64,000 nucleotides of DNA from UBA12087 sp964370815 (GCA_964370815.1 CAYJKQ010000002.1:124001-188000), one strand, 5' to 3'. Shown: positions 25,575-34,783, counted from the first letter of the stretch. Notes: generated by a model not told the origin, from the letters alone. Numbers and translations are program-made.

Positions 25575-25919
25575 ATGAATGAATGCATCTTCTGCAAGAT
25601 CATCGCTGGCGAAATTCCCGGAAAGTTCGTTTATAAAGATGATTTGATCTCAGCCTTCCACGATATTAATCCCGCCGCTCCGATTCATATCCTGGTCATC
25701 CCCAATAGACATATCGCGTCGACCAATGACATTACTCAACAAGACGAGGCTTTGATAGGACATATGTTTGTGACAGTTAAAAAAATCGCAACCGAGCAAG
25801 GTATCGCTGAAAAAGGGTATCGCCTGATTATCAACACCGGTCCGGATTCACACCAGGTTGTCGATCATCTACATTTACATATTCTCGGTGGTCAGTTAAT
25901 GCGTCACCCAATGGGATAG
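25575..25919 (+). CDS. HIT-family (HINT-type) nucleotide-binding hydrolase
   Basis: 114-residue histidine-triad protein. It starts 'ECIFCKIIAGEIP' with the CxxC of zinc-type HINT proteins, and ends with 'HQVVDHLHLHILGG', where HLHLH is the catalytic triad strand. HINT enzymes hydrolyse purine nucleoside phosphoramidates and aminoacyl-adenylates. AAGGAGG (25563-25569) fixes the ATG at 25575. It follows the SufT-like gene by 60 bp. Confidence 0.93.
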   Translation: MNECIFCKIIAGEIPGKFVYKDDLISAFHDINPAAPIHILVIPNRHIASTNDITQQDEALIGHMFVTVKKIATEQGIAEKGYRLIINTGPDSHQVVDHLHLHILGGQLMRHPMG

Positions 25920-25995
25920 TATTAGAATTAAGAAATTCTCCTGGTTAACCACTGTAATGGGATTTTGCAAGAATCCCAGTAATCATACGAGATTC

Positions 25996-26030
25996 AAAAA
26001 AGGTGGCAATTCAAATTGCCACCTTTTTTG
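25996..26030 (+). terminator. Strong terminator between HIT gene and SCP2 gene
   Basis: AGGTGGCAAT (26001-26010), loop TCAA, ATTGCCACCT (26015-26024), with A5 before and T5 after the stem. It can act on both strands, and separates the sufR and fad units, which converge here. Confidence 0.9.
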
Positions 26031-26043
26031 TAGTCTCTGCTAA

Positions 26044-26370
26044 TTAACGTATCTTAAACATCTGGGTCAGTTTCATAGCCAGATTCAAATCTCCAGCCAA
26101 TTTTAGTTTTCCCTGCATAAAAGCCTGCATTCCATCCAACTCACCAGTGAATATTTTTACATAATCGCTTGAATCAGCTGTCAGAGTCATCTTGGGGCTG
26201 GCATGTACGCCTTTCTCGGTCGTGCATGCCCCATCTTTTATGGTTGCGAACCAATCACCTGCTTCGGCACCAGTAAATTTGAACTGGATGACAGCATCGA
26301 TTGGACCGGCTTTTTCAGACTGAAAAGCACCGGGCATTTTGGACATCAGGTCAGCAATTGTCAGTGGCAT
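26044..26370 (-). CDS. SCP2 sterol-binding domain protein
   Basis: 108-residue stand-alone SCP2 domain, a small lipid/acyl-CoA-binding fold. Typical features are 'AVIQFKFTGAEAGDWFATIKDG', 'PKMTLTADSSDYVKIFTGELDGMQAFMQGKLKLAGD' (the G-K-L-k-v-x-G-D motif) and a final helix. As the last gene of the beta-oxidation operon it may present acyl-CoA to the enzymes. GGAGAA precedes the start. Confidence 0.9.
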   Translation of the reverse strand: MPLTIADLMSKMPGAFQSEKAGPIDAVIQFKFTGAEAGDWFATIKDGACTTEKGVHASPKMTLTADSSDYVKIFTGELDGMQAFMQGKLKLAGDLNLAMKLTQMFKIR

Positions 26371-26384
26371 TTCTTTTTCTCCTA

Positions 26385-27569
26385 TTATAGATTTTCAAAT
26401 ATTGCAGCAGCTCCCATACCGCCGCCAATACACATTGTAACCATGCCATATTTAGAATTTCGGCGCTTCATTTCGTAGATCAATTGAGTGGTAAGCTTAG
26501 CACCAGTGCAACCCAACGGGTGACCAAGCGCAATGGCTCCACCGTTCACATTGGTTATCTCCGGGTTGATCCCTAATGTTCTCATGACGGCCAATCCTTG
26601 AGCGGCGAAAGCTTCATTCAATTCGATCAAGTCAATATCACCCAACTTTAAACCGGCTAATTTTAATGCCTTGGGGATAGCCACTATCGGACCAATACCC
26701 ATCAACTCCGGTTCAACACCACCCGTGGCAAAGGATACAAAGCGCACCAATGGCTTTAAGTTCAGACTCGCAGCTTTTTCAGCAGACATGATGACCACTC
26801 CCCCGGCTCCATCCGACATCTGGGATGAGTTTCCAGCTGTGACAGTACCACCTTCTTTAAAAGCTGGCTTCAACCTGGCAAGACCTTCCAGAGTTGAATC
26901 GCCGCGCGGTCCTTCATCCCTTTTATGGATAAACTCTCTTGTGACAGGTTTCCCGTCTGCATCCAACTCTTTTATGCTGACATTTATCGGCACCAATTCC
27001 GGGTCAAAAAGACCGGTATCAACTGCTCTGGCTGCCTTTATGTTCGATTGAACCGCAAAAGCATCCTGATCTGCACGACTGACATTGAATTTTGCAGACA
27101 CATTCTCGGCTGTCAAACCCATGTTGGTGTAGTAATGAGGAAGATCCTGAGCAAAATGTGGATTCGGGGCAAATTTATAACCTGCCATGGGTACCATGCT
27201 CATTGATTCTGTGCCACCCGCCATCGCAACTTCCATTTGGCCAGCCATAATGGCAAAAGCTGCATGAGCAATACTTTGCACGCCTGAGGAACAATAACGG
27301 TTGATTGTTTCACCGGAAACAGAAATCGGCAATCCTGCTCGCAGAGCGATCATGCGAGCCATGTTCATGCCCTGCTCACCTTCCGGGAAGGCACAACCAA
27401 AAATGACATCATCGACTTCCTTTGGATCCAACCCGGGAGTACGCTTCAGCAATTCAATGATCACTTCCGATCCCAATTCATCCGGGCGGACAGTAACCAG
27501 ACTGCCGCGCTTGGCTTTACCCACAGGTGTTCGGGCGGCAGAAACGATTACAGCATCTCTTGTCGTCAT
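26385..27569 (-). CDS. Acetyl-CoA C-acyltransferase (thiolase, FadA type)
   Basis: 394 residues. It cleaves 3-ketoacyl-CoA with CoA to give acetyl-CoA. Nucleophile Cys in 'NRYCSSGVQSIAHA', catalytic His in 'GGAIALGHPLGCTGAKL', second Cys in 'MCIGGGMGAA'. AGGAGGT is 7 bp before ATG 27569; longer in-frame readings (to 27620) run into the upstream gene. Next to the FadN-type fusion, it completes the beta-oxidation spiral rather than serving in PHB synthesis. Confidence 0.94.
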   Translation of the reverse strand: MTTRDAVIVSAARTPVGKAKRGSLVTVRPDELGSEVIIELLKRTPGLDPKEVDDVIFGCAFPEGEQGMNMARMIALRAGLPISVSGETINRYCSSGVQSIAHAAFAIMAGQMEVAMAGGTESMSMVPMAGYKFAPNPHFAQDLPHYYTNMGLTAENVSAKFNVSRADQDAFAVQSNIKAARAVDTGLFDPELVPINVSIKELDADGKPVTREFIHKRDEGPRGDSTLEGLARLKPAFKEGGTVTAGNSSQMSDGAGGVVIMSAEKAASLNLKPLVRFVSFATGGVEPELMGIGPIVAIPKALKLAGLKLGDIDLIELNEAFAAQGLAVMRTLGINPEITNVNGGAIALGHPLGCTGAKLTTQLIYEMKRRNSKYGMVTMCIGGGMGAAAIFENL

Positions 27570-27580
27570 CTTAATACCTC

Positions 27581-29980
27581 CTAATTTCGCAGCGGTTTGC
27601 CGGTATTCAGCAGTGCCCACATGCGTTCCTGGGTCTTCTGTTCACCGCATAATGAAAGGAAAGCTTCTCGTTCCAGATCCAGGAAATACTGCTCACTGAC
27701 CCATGCTGGCCGGCTTAGATCTCCTCCTGTCATCACATGAGCAAGTTTTCCGGCAATGACACCTTCGTATTCTGTGATGTACTTTCCTTCTTTAAATGAC
27801 CAGGCACCGATCTGTATGGCTGCTAATGAGTCTCGCCCGGCTGCATAAATTCGTTCCGGTACTGGAGGTTTATAGCCTGTGTTTGCCATATGTAAAACCT
27901 CCTTTTTCGCCTCACTCAGAAGATAATCCCTATGCATTACGATCCGATCCTGAGGTCCCAAGATCTTTAACTGGCGGGCTTCTTCAGCACTGGTTGCTAC
28001 TTTGGCTTGACCAATTTGAATAAATACTTGTTGCAGGAAAGGCAGCACCTCTGCATCAGGAGTACGCATGGCTGGGTTCACGATCCTTCGTACCATTTCC
28101 TTCGTTCCGCATCCTGCCGGGATCACACCAGCACCTAATTCAACAAGACCTATATAAGTCTCAGAAGCTGCAACCACCCGGCTGCCATGCATGGTGACTT
28201 CACAACCACCACCCAAAGCCATTCCCGCTGGTGCGATCACAATCGGTTTGGGGAAATAACGCATACGCATATTCATGTTCTGCAATTTTGAAATAGCCTG
28301 ATCGAGCACCTCCCACATCCCTTGTTGGGCAGCCACAACTACCATGAACAGATTAGCTCCAGCGCTGAAGTTATCACCTTCATTACCGATCACCAGACCT
28401 TCAAACTCATTTTCTGCCCGGTCGAGAGCTTCAAGTGTGATATTAAAAATATCATCATCCAGGGCGTTCATCTTGGTATGGAATTCAACCAGGGCAACAC
28501 CATCCCCGATATCATACAACGAAGCGCCTGCATTGCTACTGATTACTTTTTTAGTTCCCTTGAATTTATTTAAGAATATCAAACCGGGTGTTTGTTCGAT
28601 CTTGACATATTTTTTCTTGCCAACATCATAAACACCCACCTTGCTGGTGCCTTTATACTCGTAAAAGGTATCAAATCCAGCGGCTAGCATTTCGGGAACC
28701 CATTCGGCACAAGGATATCCAATCGCTTTCATAGATTCCATTGTTTCACGAACGCCCAGCATATCCCATGTTTCAAAAGGTCCAATATCGTGCATGAAAC
28801 CCCAGCGAACAGCATCGTCCAGTGGTTTGGGAGTATCTGCAACTTCTGGAATAATCGTGCTGGCATATTGAAAAGCCTGAAATGTTAATGCCTTGACAAG
28901 CACTGCAGCTTTATCAGATTCAGTAATTAAGACTTTTAAACGTTCCCCAAGTGCTTCAACATCTTTTGCTTTCTTGACTGAATCAAAGCGTGGTTTGGTG
29001 GAGGGTTTATGTTCTTGAGTATACAGATCCAGGGAATGGTATTCTTTTTTACCATCCGGATCGCGAACTTCTTTGTAAAAACCCACTTTGGTTTTATTGC
29101 CCAGCCAACCCCGTTCAACCATGCTATGAATAAGCTGGTTCGGCTTTTCAGAAGCCAGATATTGCTGGCCAAGTTTGTCATAAGGTATGGCTGGAGCCAG
29201 ATTCTTACCGACATGCTCCCATACATCAATACCAACAAGATCAATCAGCCGGAAGGTTGCAGTTCTTGGTCTCCCGATCAATGGGCCTGTGATCGCATCA
29301 ACTTCATCAACGGTATATCCATTTTCCATGATGAAATGAAGTCCAAAGGCTCCTGTTCCAAAAGCCATTCGGTTACCAATGAAGTTGGGGGTATCCTTGC
29401 ATAAAACAATTCCCTTTCCCAGGCGATATTCCCCAAACCAGGAGATGAATTTTGTCACCTCTGCTAGAGTATCTGTGGTAGGAATGATCTCAAGTAATTT
29501 TAGGTAACGCGGAGGGTTGAAAAAATGGGTTCCCAGAAAATGCTTCTTAAAACTGTCTGAGCGCCCCACTGCTATATCTTTGACAGGGATCCCTGAAGTG
29601 TTGGTTGAGATGATCGCTTCAGGTTTCCGCACCTTGTCAATGCGTTCCATCAATTGCTGTTTAATTTTTAAATTTTCAACAATTGCCTCGATCACCCAAT
29701 CCGCTTCAGCGATAACATTAAAATCGTCCTCCAGATTTCCAGTTTTTACCAAGGTTAGCTGATCTGATGAAAAGAAACTGGCAGGGCGGGATTTCTTGGC
29801 ACGTTCGAAACCTTCATCGACAATTTTATTGCGTGCTGTATTACCAGCCTCCACAGGAACATCTTTCGGTACGATATCCAATAAAGTGACCGGAACTCCC
29901 GCGTTGGCGAGGTGGGCTGCCAGGGCTGCACCCATCGTGCCTGCACCGATCACAACCGCTTTATGAACTTTGTAGGTCAT
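27581..29980 (-). CDS. 3-hydroxyacyl-CoA dehydrogenase/enoyl-CoA hydratase fusion (FadN/FadB type)
   Basis: A 799-residue bifunctional enzyme. The N-terminus has the NAD-binding 'VIGAGTMGAALAAHLANAG', then 'STNTSGIPV' and 'GTHFFNPPRYLKLLEIIP' (catalytic His region). The crotonase domain is C-terminal, with 'VLVEFHTKMNALDDD' and the oxyanion loop 'PAGMALGGGCEVTMHG'. The dehydrogenase-first order is that of Bacillus FadN, opposite to E. coli FadB. GGAGGAGG precedes the ATG. The thiolase follows after 11 bp. Confidence 0.93.
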   Translation of the reverse strand: MTYKVHKAVVIGAGTMGAALAAHLANAGVPVTLLDIVPKDVPVEAGNTARNKIVDEGFERAKKSRPASFFSSDQLTLVKTGNLEDDFNVIAEADWVIEAIVENLKIKQQLMERIDKVRKPEAIISTNTSGIPVKDIAVGRSDSFKKHFLGTHFFNPPRYLKLLEIIPTTDTLAEVTKFISWFGEYRLGKGIVLCKDTPNFIGNRMAFGTGAFGLHFIMENGYTVDEVDAITGPLIGRPRTATFRLIDLVGIDVWEHVGKNLAPAIPYDKLGQQYLASEKPNQLIHSMVERGWLGNKTKVGFYKEVRDPDGKKEYHSLDLYTQEHKPSTKPRFDSVKKAKDVEALGERLKVLITESDKAAVLVKALTFQAFQYASTIIPEVADTPKPLDDAVRWGFMHDIGPFETWDMLGVRETMESMKAIGYPCAEWVPEMLAAGFDTFYEYKGTSKVGVYDVGKKKYVKIEQTPGLIFLNKFKGTKKVISSNAGASLYDIGDGVALVEFHTKMNALDDDIFNITLEALDRAENEFEGLVIGNEGDNFSAGANLFMVVVAAQQGMWEVLDQAISKLQNMNMRMRYFPKPIVIAPAGMALGGGCEVTMHGSRVVAASETYIGLVELGAGVIPAGCGTKEMVRRIVNPAMRTPDAEVLPFLQQVFIQIGQAKVATSAEEARQLKILGPQDRIVMHRDYLLSEAKKEVLHMANTGYKPPVPERIYAAGRDSLAAIQIGAWSFKEGKYITEYEGVIAGKLAHVMTGGDLSRPAWVSEQYFLDLEREAFLSLCGEQKTQERMWALLNTGKPLRN

Positions 29981-30034
29981 TATTCCTCCTCCGTTTTAAA
30001 TAGCCTGGTTGAAATTGTCCCATCCATTTAATAT

Positions 30035-31267
30035 TTAGCTTAAATCACTTGAACGATATCCCAATATTTGACGGGCGACAACCAGGCGATTGATCTGACC
30101 GGTGCCTTCATAAATATCACTGATCTTGGCATCCCGGAACCATTTTTCCAGTAAATACTCTCGGCTATAACCCAGTGGACCCATGATCTCAACCGCTTTT
30201 TGTGTGATCTTGGTCACAACGTCACCAGCTCGAACTTTGCACATCGATGATTCAAGCGAATTCGGCTTGCCATTGTCCATCATCCAGACAGCTTTTATGA
30301 CCAGAAGCCAGGCTGTACGAAGCTGGATCTCCATATCCATTACATCTTTTTCTATAGAGGTCAATTTCTGGCGTGGGAGACCATAACGAATCTTAAAGCC
30401 ATTCTCTGCCAGCATTTCTTTGAGCAGCTCCAAGGTGGCCCGCGCCAGTCCAATAGCCTGGGCAGCAACAATTGGCCGGGTTGCATCAAAAGTTGCCATC
30501 GCTCCTTTAAAACCCTTCGTACTGGTTTCAACTGTCGGGCTTCCTAATATATTCGTGAAAGGTACACGACAATCCTGCAATAAGATCGAAACAGTATCGC
30601 TGGCACGAATCCCCAGTTTATGTTCCAATTTGGTCACCTGGACTCCGGGTGTGCCTGCCTCCACCACAAACGACCGCATTCCCCTGCGTCCAGCGGAAGG
30701 ATCGATGGTAGCCCACACCACAATAAACCCCTGTGAGTCAAGCAGGGCTTTATGACCGGAGGTAACAAAAATCTTCTCACCATTCAAGATCCATTCATTA
30801 CTGGCTTTATCCAAGACAGCGGTCGCACGAATTGCGGATGTGTCTGAGCCAGCCTGAGGTTCTGTCATACACATGGCATCGAATACCGGGGTTTCACCTT
30901 TAAACCTTTTCAGGAAACGTTCTTTCTGCTCATCAGTTCCAGCTGCCGCCACTGCAGCAGAACCAAGCATCCCACCTGGCATGCACAGATACAACCCTGC
31001 ATCCCCCCATGAAAGTCCTTCCACCATGAAAGCCAGGCGCTGATAAGCCAGGCGTGGACCTTCTTTATTCTTGTCACCAGCAGCCATCGAGGTACCTCCA
31101 CCACCCATGGCTTTGGTAGCTGTCTGCATGAAATTTATATAATCCCAGGGGATCTCATGTTCTTGTTCGTCAAAGTAGCGCGCCACCGGACGCATCATAT
31201 TGACTGCAACAGTTTCGATAACATTCATAACCCCAGCAATTTTTTCGGGAACTTCAAATTCAATCAT
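30035..31267 (-). CDS. Acyl-CoA dehydrogenase, with canonical catalytic Glu
   Basis: FAD enzyme (410 residues) introducing the trans-2 double bond in acyl-CoA. 'CMTEPQAGSDTSAIRATA' is the flavin-binding signature 1 and 'ITQKAVEIMGPLGYSREYLLEKWFRDAKISDIYEGTGQINRL' the C-terminal signature, in which the Glu of IYEGT is the usual catalytic base. AAGGAGG before ATG 31267. The next upstream gene encodes a related dehydrogenase without this Glu, 16 bp away, so the two may form one heteromeric enzyme. Confidence 0.93.
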   Translation of the reverse strand: MIEFEVPEKIAGVMNVIETVAVNMMRPVARYFDEQEHEIPWDYINFMQTATKAMGGGGTSMAAGDKNKEGPRLAYQRLAFMVEGLSWGDAGLYLCMPGGMLGSAAVAAAGTDEQKERFLKRFKGETPVFDAMCMTEPQAGSDTSAIRATAVLDKASNEWILNGEKIFVTSGHKALLDSQGFIVVWATIDPSAGRRGMRSFVVEAGTPGVQVTKLEHKLGIRASDTVSILLQDCRVPFTNILGSPTVETSTKGFKGAMATFDATRPIVAAQAIGLARATLELLKEMLAENGFKIRYGLPRQKLTSIEKDVMDMEIQLRTAWLLVIKAVWMMDNGKPNSLESSMCKVRAGDVVTKITQKAVEIMGPLGYSREYLLEKWFRDAKISDIYEGTGQINRLVVARQILGYRSSDLS

Positions 31268-31283
31268 ATTAATCCTCCTTGGC

Positions 31284-32369
31284 CTATACCATTGCCAGAC
31301 CGGTAAAGGTGGAAAAGCCGCGACCGTTGCGCATGAAAAGTTCAACTGGATGTTCGCGAATATAGCCATGCCCGCCTAAAATTTGCACAGCCCGATCCGT
31401 CACCATCATCACCATATCCGCCGAGCCTGTCTGGGCTAAATAAGCCAGTTTGCTGGCGTCTGGTTTGCCAGTATCCAACATCCAGGCTGCTTCCCAAGTC
31501 AAAACCCGCATTGATTCGATCTCAATGGCCATTTCTGCCAGCATAAATGCGATAGACTGTTTCTGGGCAACTTTCATCCCAAATACGTCCCGATCTTTGG
31601 CGTAGTCCCGCGAATATTCAAAAGCAGCTTTTGCCACACCTACTGCCATGGATGCCAATGCAACCCGGCTGGCATCCAGCACAGGTCCAAATTCACCAGA
31701 AAGAATATTGGTTAGCGGCAATCGTACTTTATTCAATTTTACAGAATAGAACGGAAGCGCATTCAGCCCCATAAGTTTCTGCCGTTCTGCAGATATTTCT
31801 ATTCCGGGTGTCCCATTGGGAAGGATAAACCCTTTGGTCTTTCCATCCAATTTTGCATACATGATCATCGCCTTTGCTTCGGCTGCAAATGGGACATATG
31901 TCTTTTCACCATTCAGAATAAAAACTTCACCATCAACTTCAGCTGTAGTAGCCAAGTCGTTTGCATCAAAATCGAATTTTGGTTCCAACAAGGCGGCGGT
32001 ATAAGGTTGCCAAGCGCCTTCAACCACAGACGGTAAATATTCTTCCTTCTGTGCTTCAGTTCCTGCCAAAAGGATCGGCAAGGAATACAAACCTGGAGTC
32101 ATGACAGCCATACATCCGGCCAGATCACCCCAGGCCATTGATTCGGCGGCCAGCACCCCCGTCACTACCGAACGGTCACCAAAACCACCATATGCTTCAG
32201 GAATAGAGGCCTGTAAAACCCCCAACTCCCAACCTTTATCGATCAGCTTGGATTGAAATAACCCGGATTCCTCTGCATCATGAGCTGCAGGACGCATGTC
32301 ATTGACTGCAAAACGGTTGACAGCGTCAATCAACATTTTTTGTTCTTCTGATGGTTCAAATGAATACAT
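31284..32369 (-). CDS. Acyl-CoA dehydrogenase-like subunit lacking the usual catalytic Glu
   Basis: 361 residues, shorter than its neighbour. 'EEQKMLIDAVNRFAVNDMRPAA', 'WQPYTAALLEPKFDFDANDLATTAEVDGEVFILNGEKTYV', 'AVQILGGHGYIREHPVEL' place it in the acyl-CoA dehydrogenase family. The flavin loop is altered (no 'TEP..GSD'), and the C-terminal motif reads 'RNGRGFSTFTGLAMV': aligned with IYEGT, the base Glu is Thr. The family has members with the base elsewhere, so inactivity is not proven. GGAGAAGG is before ATG 32369. It overlaps the MBL gene's end by 14 bp. Confidence 0.85.
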   Translation of the reverse strand: MYSFEPSEEQKMLIDAVNRFAVNDMRPAAHDAEESGLFQSKLIDKGWELGVLQASIPEAYGGFGDRSVVTGVLAAESMAWGDLAGCMAVMTPGLYSLPILLAGTEAQKEEYLPSVVEGAWQPYTAALLEPKFDFDANDLATTAEVDGEVFILNGEKTYVPFAAEAKAMIMYAKLDGKTKGFILPNGTPGIEISAERQKLMGLNALPFYSVKLNKVRLPLTNILSGEFGPVLDASRVALASMAVGVAKAAFEYSRDYAKDRDVFGMKVAQKQSIAFMLAEMAIEIESMRVLTWEAAWMLDTGKPDASKLAYLAQTGSADMVMMVTDRAVQILGGHGYIREHPVELFMRNGRGFSTFTGLAMV

Positions 32370-33426
32370 AAGCCTTCTCCTTTGGAAAAATATCCGAATT
32401 AGTCTTTTCATTTACACGGCAATATTTCAAAACGGTTTGTTTCCTGTCCTCCAATTCGTTCACATTCGTGATCTCCAATGATCCATGTTGGTAAAGATAT
32501 TCAACATAAGCTCCAGTTTTTTCCAGAACCAGCATAGCATTGTATCCAGACATCCGTCCGTATAAATGGGATGTCAATTCTGCCAGGTTGTGTGCCTCGC
32601 CCAGAAAATCTAAACATTGGTTTAATCGGGTATTTATTGCCTTACGAATTGCAGTTGAACGAGCCGGTAGATCCTGGATGGGAAGATCGTGACCGGAAAG
32701 AATTAACTTATTTCCATTCACCCAAGAATTAAATTTATTTAAAGATTCCAAATAATGTCCCACACCCAGGTATGGGATCAATCCTTCAGGTGATTGGTGG
32801 GGAGTAATATCACTTAGAACATGATCCCCGCAGAAAAAATAATCGTCCAATCGAATGGCTACCTGACCAGGACAATGCCCCGGCAAATGCAGCATGCTAA
32901 ATGGTCCACAATGCATGCCCTCCTGTTCATAGGTAAAATCCACCGGAATAGAATGAAAGAAAGCCTTGGTAAATTTATATAATTCCAGCAATTGAGAGCG
33001 ATCATCTTCCGCTACACCCGCCTCAGCAAGGAAATGGTTTATCCGATAGCTGATCAAACTCAGACGTTCTTCATGATGAGCAATGGTTTGCAAATCCAGT
33101 TCATGCACCCCGATCAATGCTTGTGTATGTTCTTTCAGAAAGACAAGACCACCCATGTGGTCAATGTGTCCATGCGTCAAAAGAATATGAGTCAAATCCC
33201 CAATCTTGATCTCCTTGCCAATTTCAGAACTCACCCAAGCGAAACCTTCCAGAATACCTTTATTTGAAAAGTCGCTCCCGGATCCTGTGTCGATCAAAAC
33301 CAGGTAATCTCCGCTTTTTATCAAGTATGTATTCACCCAAAACTTTGGGAATGCTTCCAATGGAAGTCGAAATATTAGTGAGTCGCCAGAAGTCGCATAT
33401 TTTTGTAAACCCTGAGGTTTGTTCAA
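32356..33426 (-). CDS. MBL-fold metallo-hydrolase
   Basis: 356 residues, metallo-beta-lactamase fold. Metal-binding 'HILLTHGHIDHMGGL' (HxHxDH), 'HLPGHCPGQVAI' (third His), 'FCGDHVLSD' (bridging Asp) and a late His in 'LILSGHD'. The C-terminal helical part is common in thioesterase-like MBL enzymes (LACTB2-like). Being the first enzyme gene after tetR in the fad operon suggests a thioester substrate such as acyl-CoA. The start is probably TTG 33426, with AAGGA about 9 bp ahead. Confidence 0.83.
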   Translation of the reverse strand: MNKPQGLQKYATSGDSLIFRLPLEAFPKFWVNTYLIKSGDYLVLIDTGSGSDFSNKGILEGFAWVSSEIGKEIKIGDLTHILLTHGHIDHMGGLVFLKEHTQALIGVHELDLQTIAHHEERLSLISYRINHFLAEAGVAEDDRSQLLELYKFTKAFFHSIPVDFTYEQEGMHCGPFSMLHLPGHCPGQVAIRLDDYFFCGDHVLSDITPHQSPEGLIPYLGVGHYLESLNKFNSWVNGNKLILSGHDLPIQDLPARSTAIRKAINTRLNQCLDFLGEAHNLAELTSHLYGRMSGYNAMLVLEKTGAYVEYLYQHGSLEITNVNELEDRKQTVLKYCRVNEKTNSDIFPKEKAYVFI

Positions 33427-33440
33427 TTCGTCATTCCTTC

Positions 33441-34007
33441 TTATGGGCGAAGTGATAAGCCATTAATGAAAAGATTCGCTATATGATCTGTTATCTCTTT
33501 AACCGGAAGTGGACCTGTCGGTCGATACCAGGTGATCGTCCAGTTCATTACTCCCAACAAGGCGCGGGCAGTCAAAGCAGGGTCATAAGTGCTAAATTTA
33601 CCTGTATCGATCCCCTCCTGAATCAGATCCCGCCATAATTTCTCAAATCGATCTCTTCTGGCAATGTGACGGTTTTGAAATTCAGCCTCCAAGGAGCGAT
33701 GTTCAAGCAATAAAACCGAAACCAAGTCACTATGCTCGGTTAACAATTGTATGAAAGATTCAATAGCCTGACGTAATTTTTCATCAGCCGGCAGGTCTTG
33801 TTGAATAACCAATAGCAGGTGGTCTGTCAGCATATCCAGCGCCTGGTCAAGCAGGTCCAATAGAATTTCCTGCTTACTGGAAACATGATGATAAAGACTG
33901 GCTTTTTGAAGGTTAACAGCCGCGGCAATATCATGCATGGAAGTGGCATGAAAACCCTTCTGTCGTATGATTTGAGCAGCAGCCTCAAGGATGAGTACTT
34001 TATTCAT
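33441..34007 (-). CDS. TetR-family regulator of the fatty-acid operon
   Basis: 188 residues. N-terminal HTH: 'ILEAAAQIIRQKGFHATSMHDIAAAVNLQKASLYHHVSSKQEIL', standard TetR form with YHH in the recognition helix. The C-terminal ligand domain (about 60-185) is like FadR/PsrA regulators that bind acyl-CoA. It is first in its own operon, 14 bp from the MBL gene. A 20-bp palindrome over its transcription start suggests autoregulation and control of the whole operon. Confidence 0.9.
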   Translation of the reverse strand: MNKVLILEAAAQIIRQKGFHATSMHDIAAAVNLQKASLYHHVSSKQEILLDLLDQALDMLTDHLLLVIQQDLPADEKLRQAIESFIQLLTEHSDLVSVLLLEHRSLEAEFQNRHIARRDRFEKLWRDLIQEGIDTGKFSTYDPALTARALLGVMNWTITWYRPTGPLPVKEITDHIANLFINGLSLRP

Positions 34008-34012
34008 TTTTA

Positions 34013-34064
34013 TCTACCGAACGGTCGGTAGATTAAGCATAGCAAATTTACCATCAAAAGTCAA
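34013..34064 (-). promoter_or_regulatory. fad operon promoter with TetR operator
   Basis: Minus strand: TTGACT (34064-34059), 17-bp spacer, TATGCT (34041-34036). Directly downstream, TCTACCG-aacggt-CGGTAGA (34013-34032 on +) is a perfect 7-bp-arm inverted repeat covering the expected start site and ending 6 bp before the tetR ATG. The core TACCGAACGGTCGGTA differs by one base from a perfect TACCGACCGGTCGGTA, a site type known for acyl-CoA-responsive TetR proteins such as Thermus PfmR. Confidence 0.75.
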
Positions 34065-34326
34065 GAGGTCCATATGGTTAAATCTCAGGGTTATTGTGCA
34101 TTACTAGATCCTGTTGCCTGTCTTTGCGAACCCGACCTCCTATTGGTAGGTAAACCAGCAATTTTATTGGTTATGCTATAAGTATTCAGTGTTAATTCAA
34201 CTCGCCGGATCAGGAGTTTGGGTCTCTCTGGATTAAAAACCAGGCAGATCCAATGGCACAATCGAGGTATATTGAAAACATCTTTCTGATATAAGTTTAC
34301 TTTTTATCAAATTACGACTTAAATTA
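34065..34326. other. Intergenic, no gene seen
   Basis: About 260 bp between the fad promoter and the promoter of the membrane-protein gene on +. I see no ORF of note, no RNA-like strong hairpin and no repeat. Confidence 0.4.
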
Positions 34327-34335
34327 TGCTATAAT
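34327..34335 (+). promoter_or_regulatory. Extended -10 directly before start codon (leaderless candidate)
   Basis: TGCTATAAT, a perfect extended -10, ends 10 bp before the ATG at 34346. The transcript would begin within a few bases of the ATG. There is no Shine-Dalgarno. No clear -35 is present, as is common with extended -10 promoters. Confidence 0.5.
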
Positions 34336-34345
34336 CATCAAATAT

Positions 34346-34783
34346 ATGATAGATACTACTAGAGACTCGACTCAAACTACTCCTACTAACGAGGCAAGCC
34401 TAAAAAAACAGCGCCTAATAATAATTGTCATAGTCGCAGTTTTACTGTTTATCGTTACCGGGCTTGTATTTGCAGTAATTGGACTTCTACAGGACAGCGC
34501 CACAACTGCCAAGATCCGTGATATTTTCCTCATTTTTATGGCCTTTGAGTCTCTCATCGTCGGGGCAGCCATGGTCATCCTGGTAATCCAGGTGGCAAGT
34601 TTGATCAACCTTCTGCAAAACGAGGTAAAACCTATCCTCAAATCTACAAGTGAGACTGTGAACACTTTGCGTGGTACAACAGCCTTCTTGAGTGAAAATA
34701 TGATTGAACCGATCATAAAATTGAATTCCTATCTTGCTGGCTTTAAGAAGTTAACCGACCTGGTAGGATTTAAAAAGAAATAA
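34346..34783 (+). CDS. Small membrane protein, unknown function
   Basis: 145 residues. Two strong hydrophobic helices (about 24-48 and 59-90) separated by a short polar loop, then an amphipathic region ('NEVKPILKSTSETVNTLRGTT') resembling DUF948-like proteins, which are often found beside YtxH proteins as here. N-terminal tail is Thr/Ser-rich. The ATG appears leaderless. Downstream YtxH gene 127 bp away on the same strand suggests a common unit with a stress or envelope role (inference). Confidence 0.6.
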   Translation: MIDTTRDSTQTTPTNEASLKKQRLIIIVIVAVLLFIVTGLVFAVIGLLQDSATTAKIRDIFLIFMAFESLIVGAAMVILVIQVASLINLLQNEVKPILKSTSETVNTLRGTTAFLSENMIEPIIKLNSYLAGFKKLTDLVGFKKK

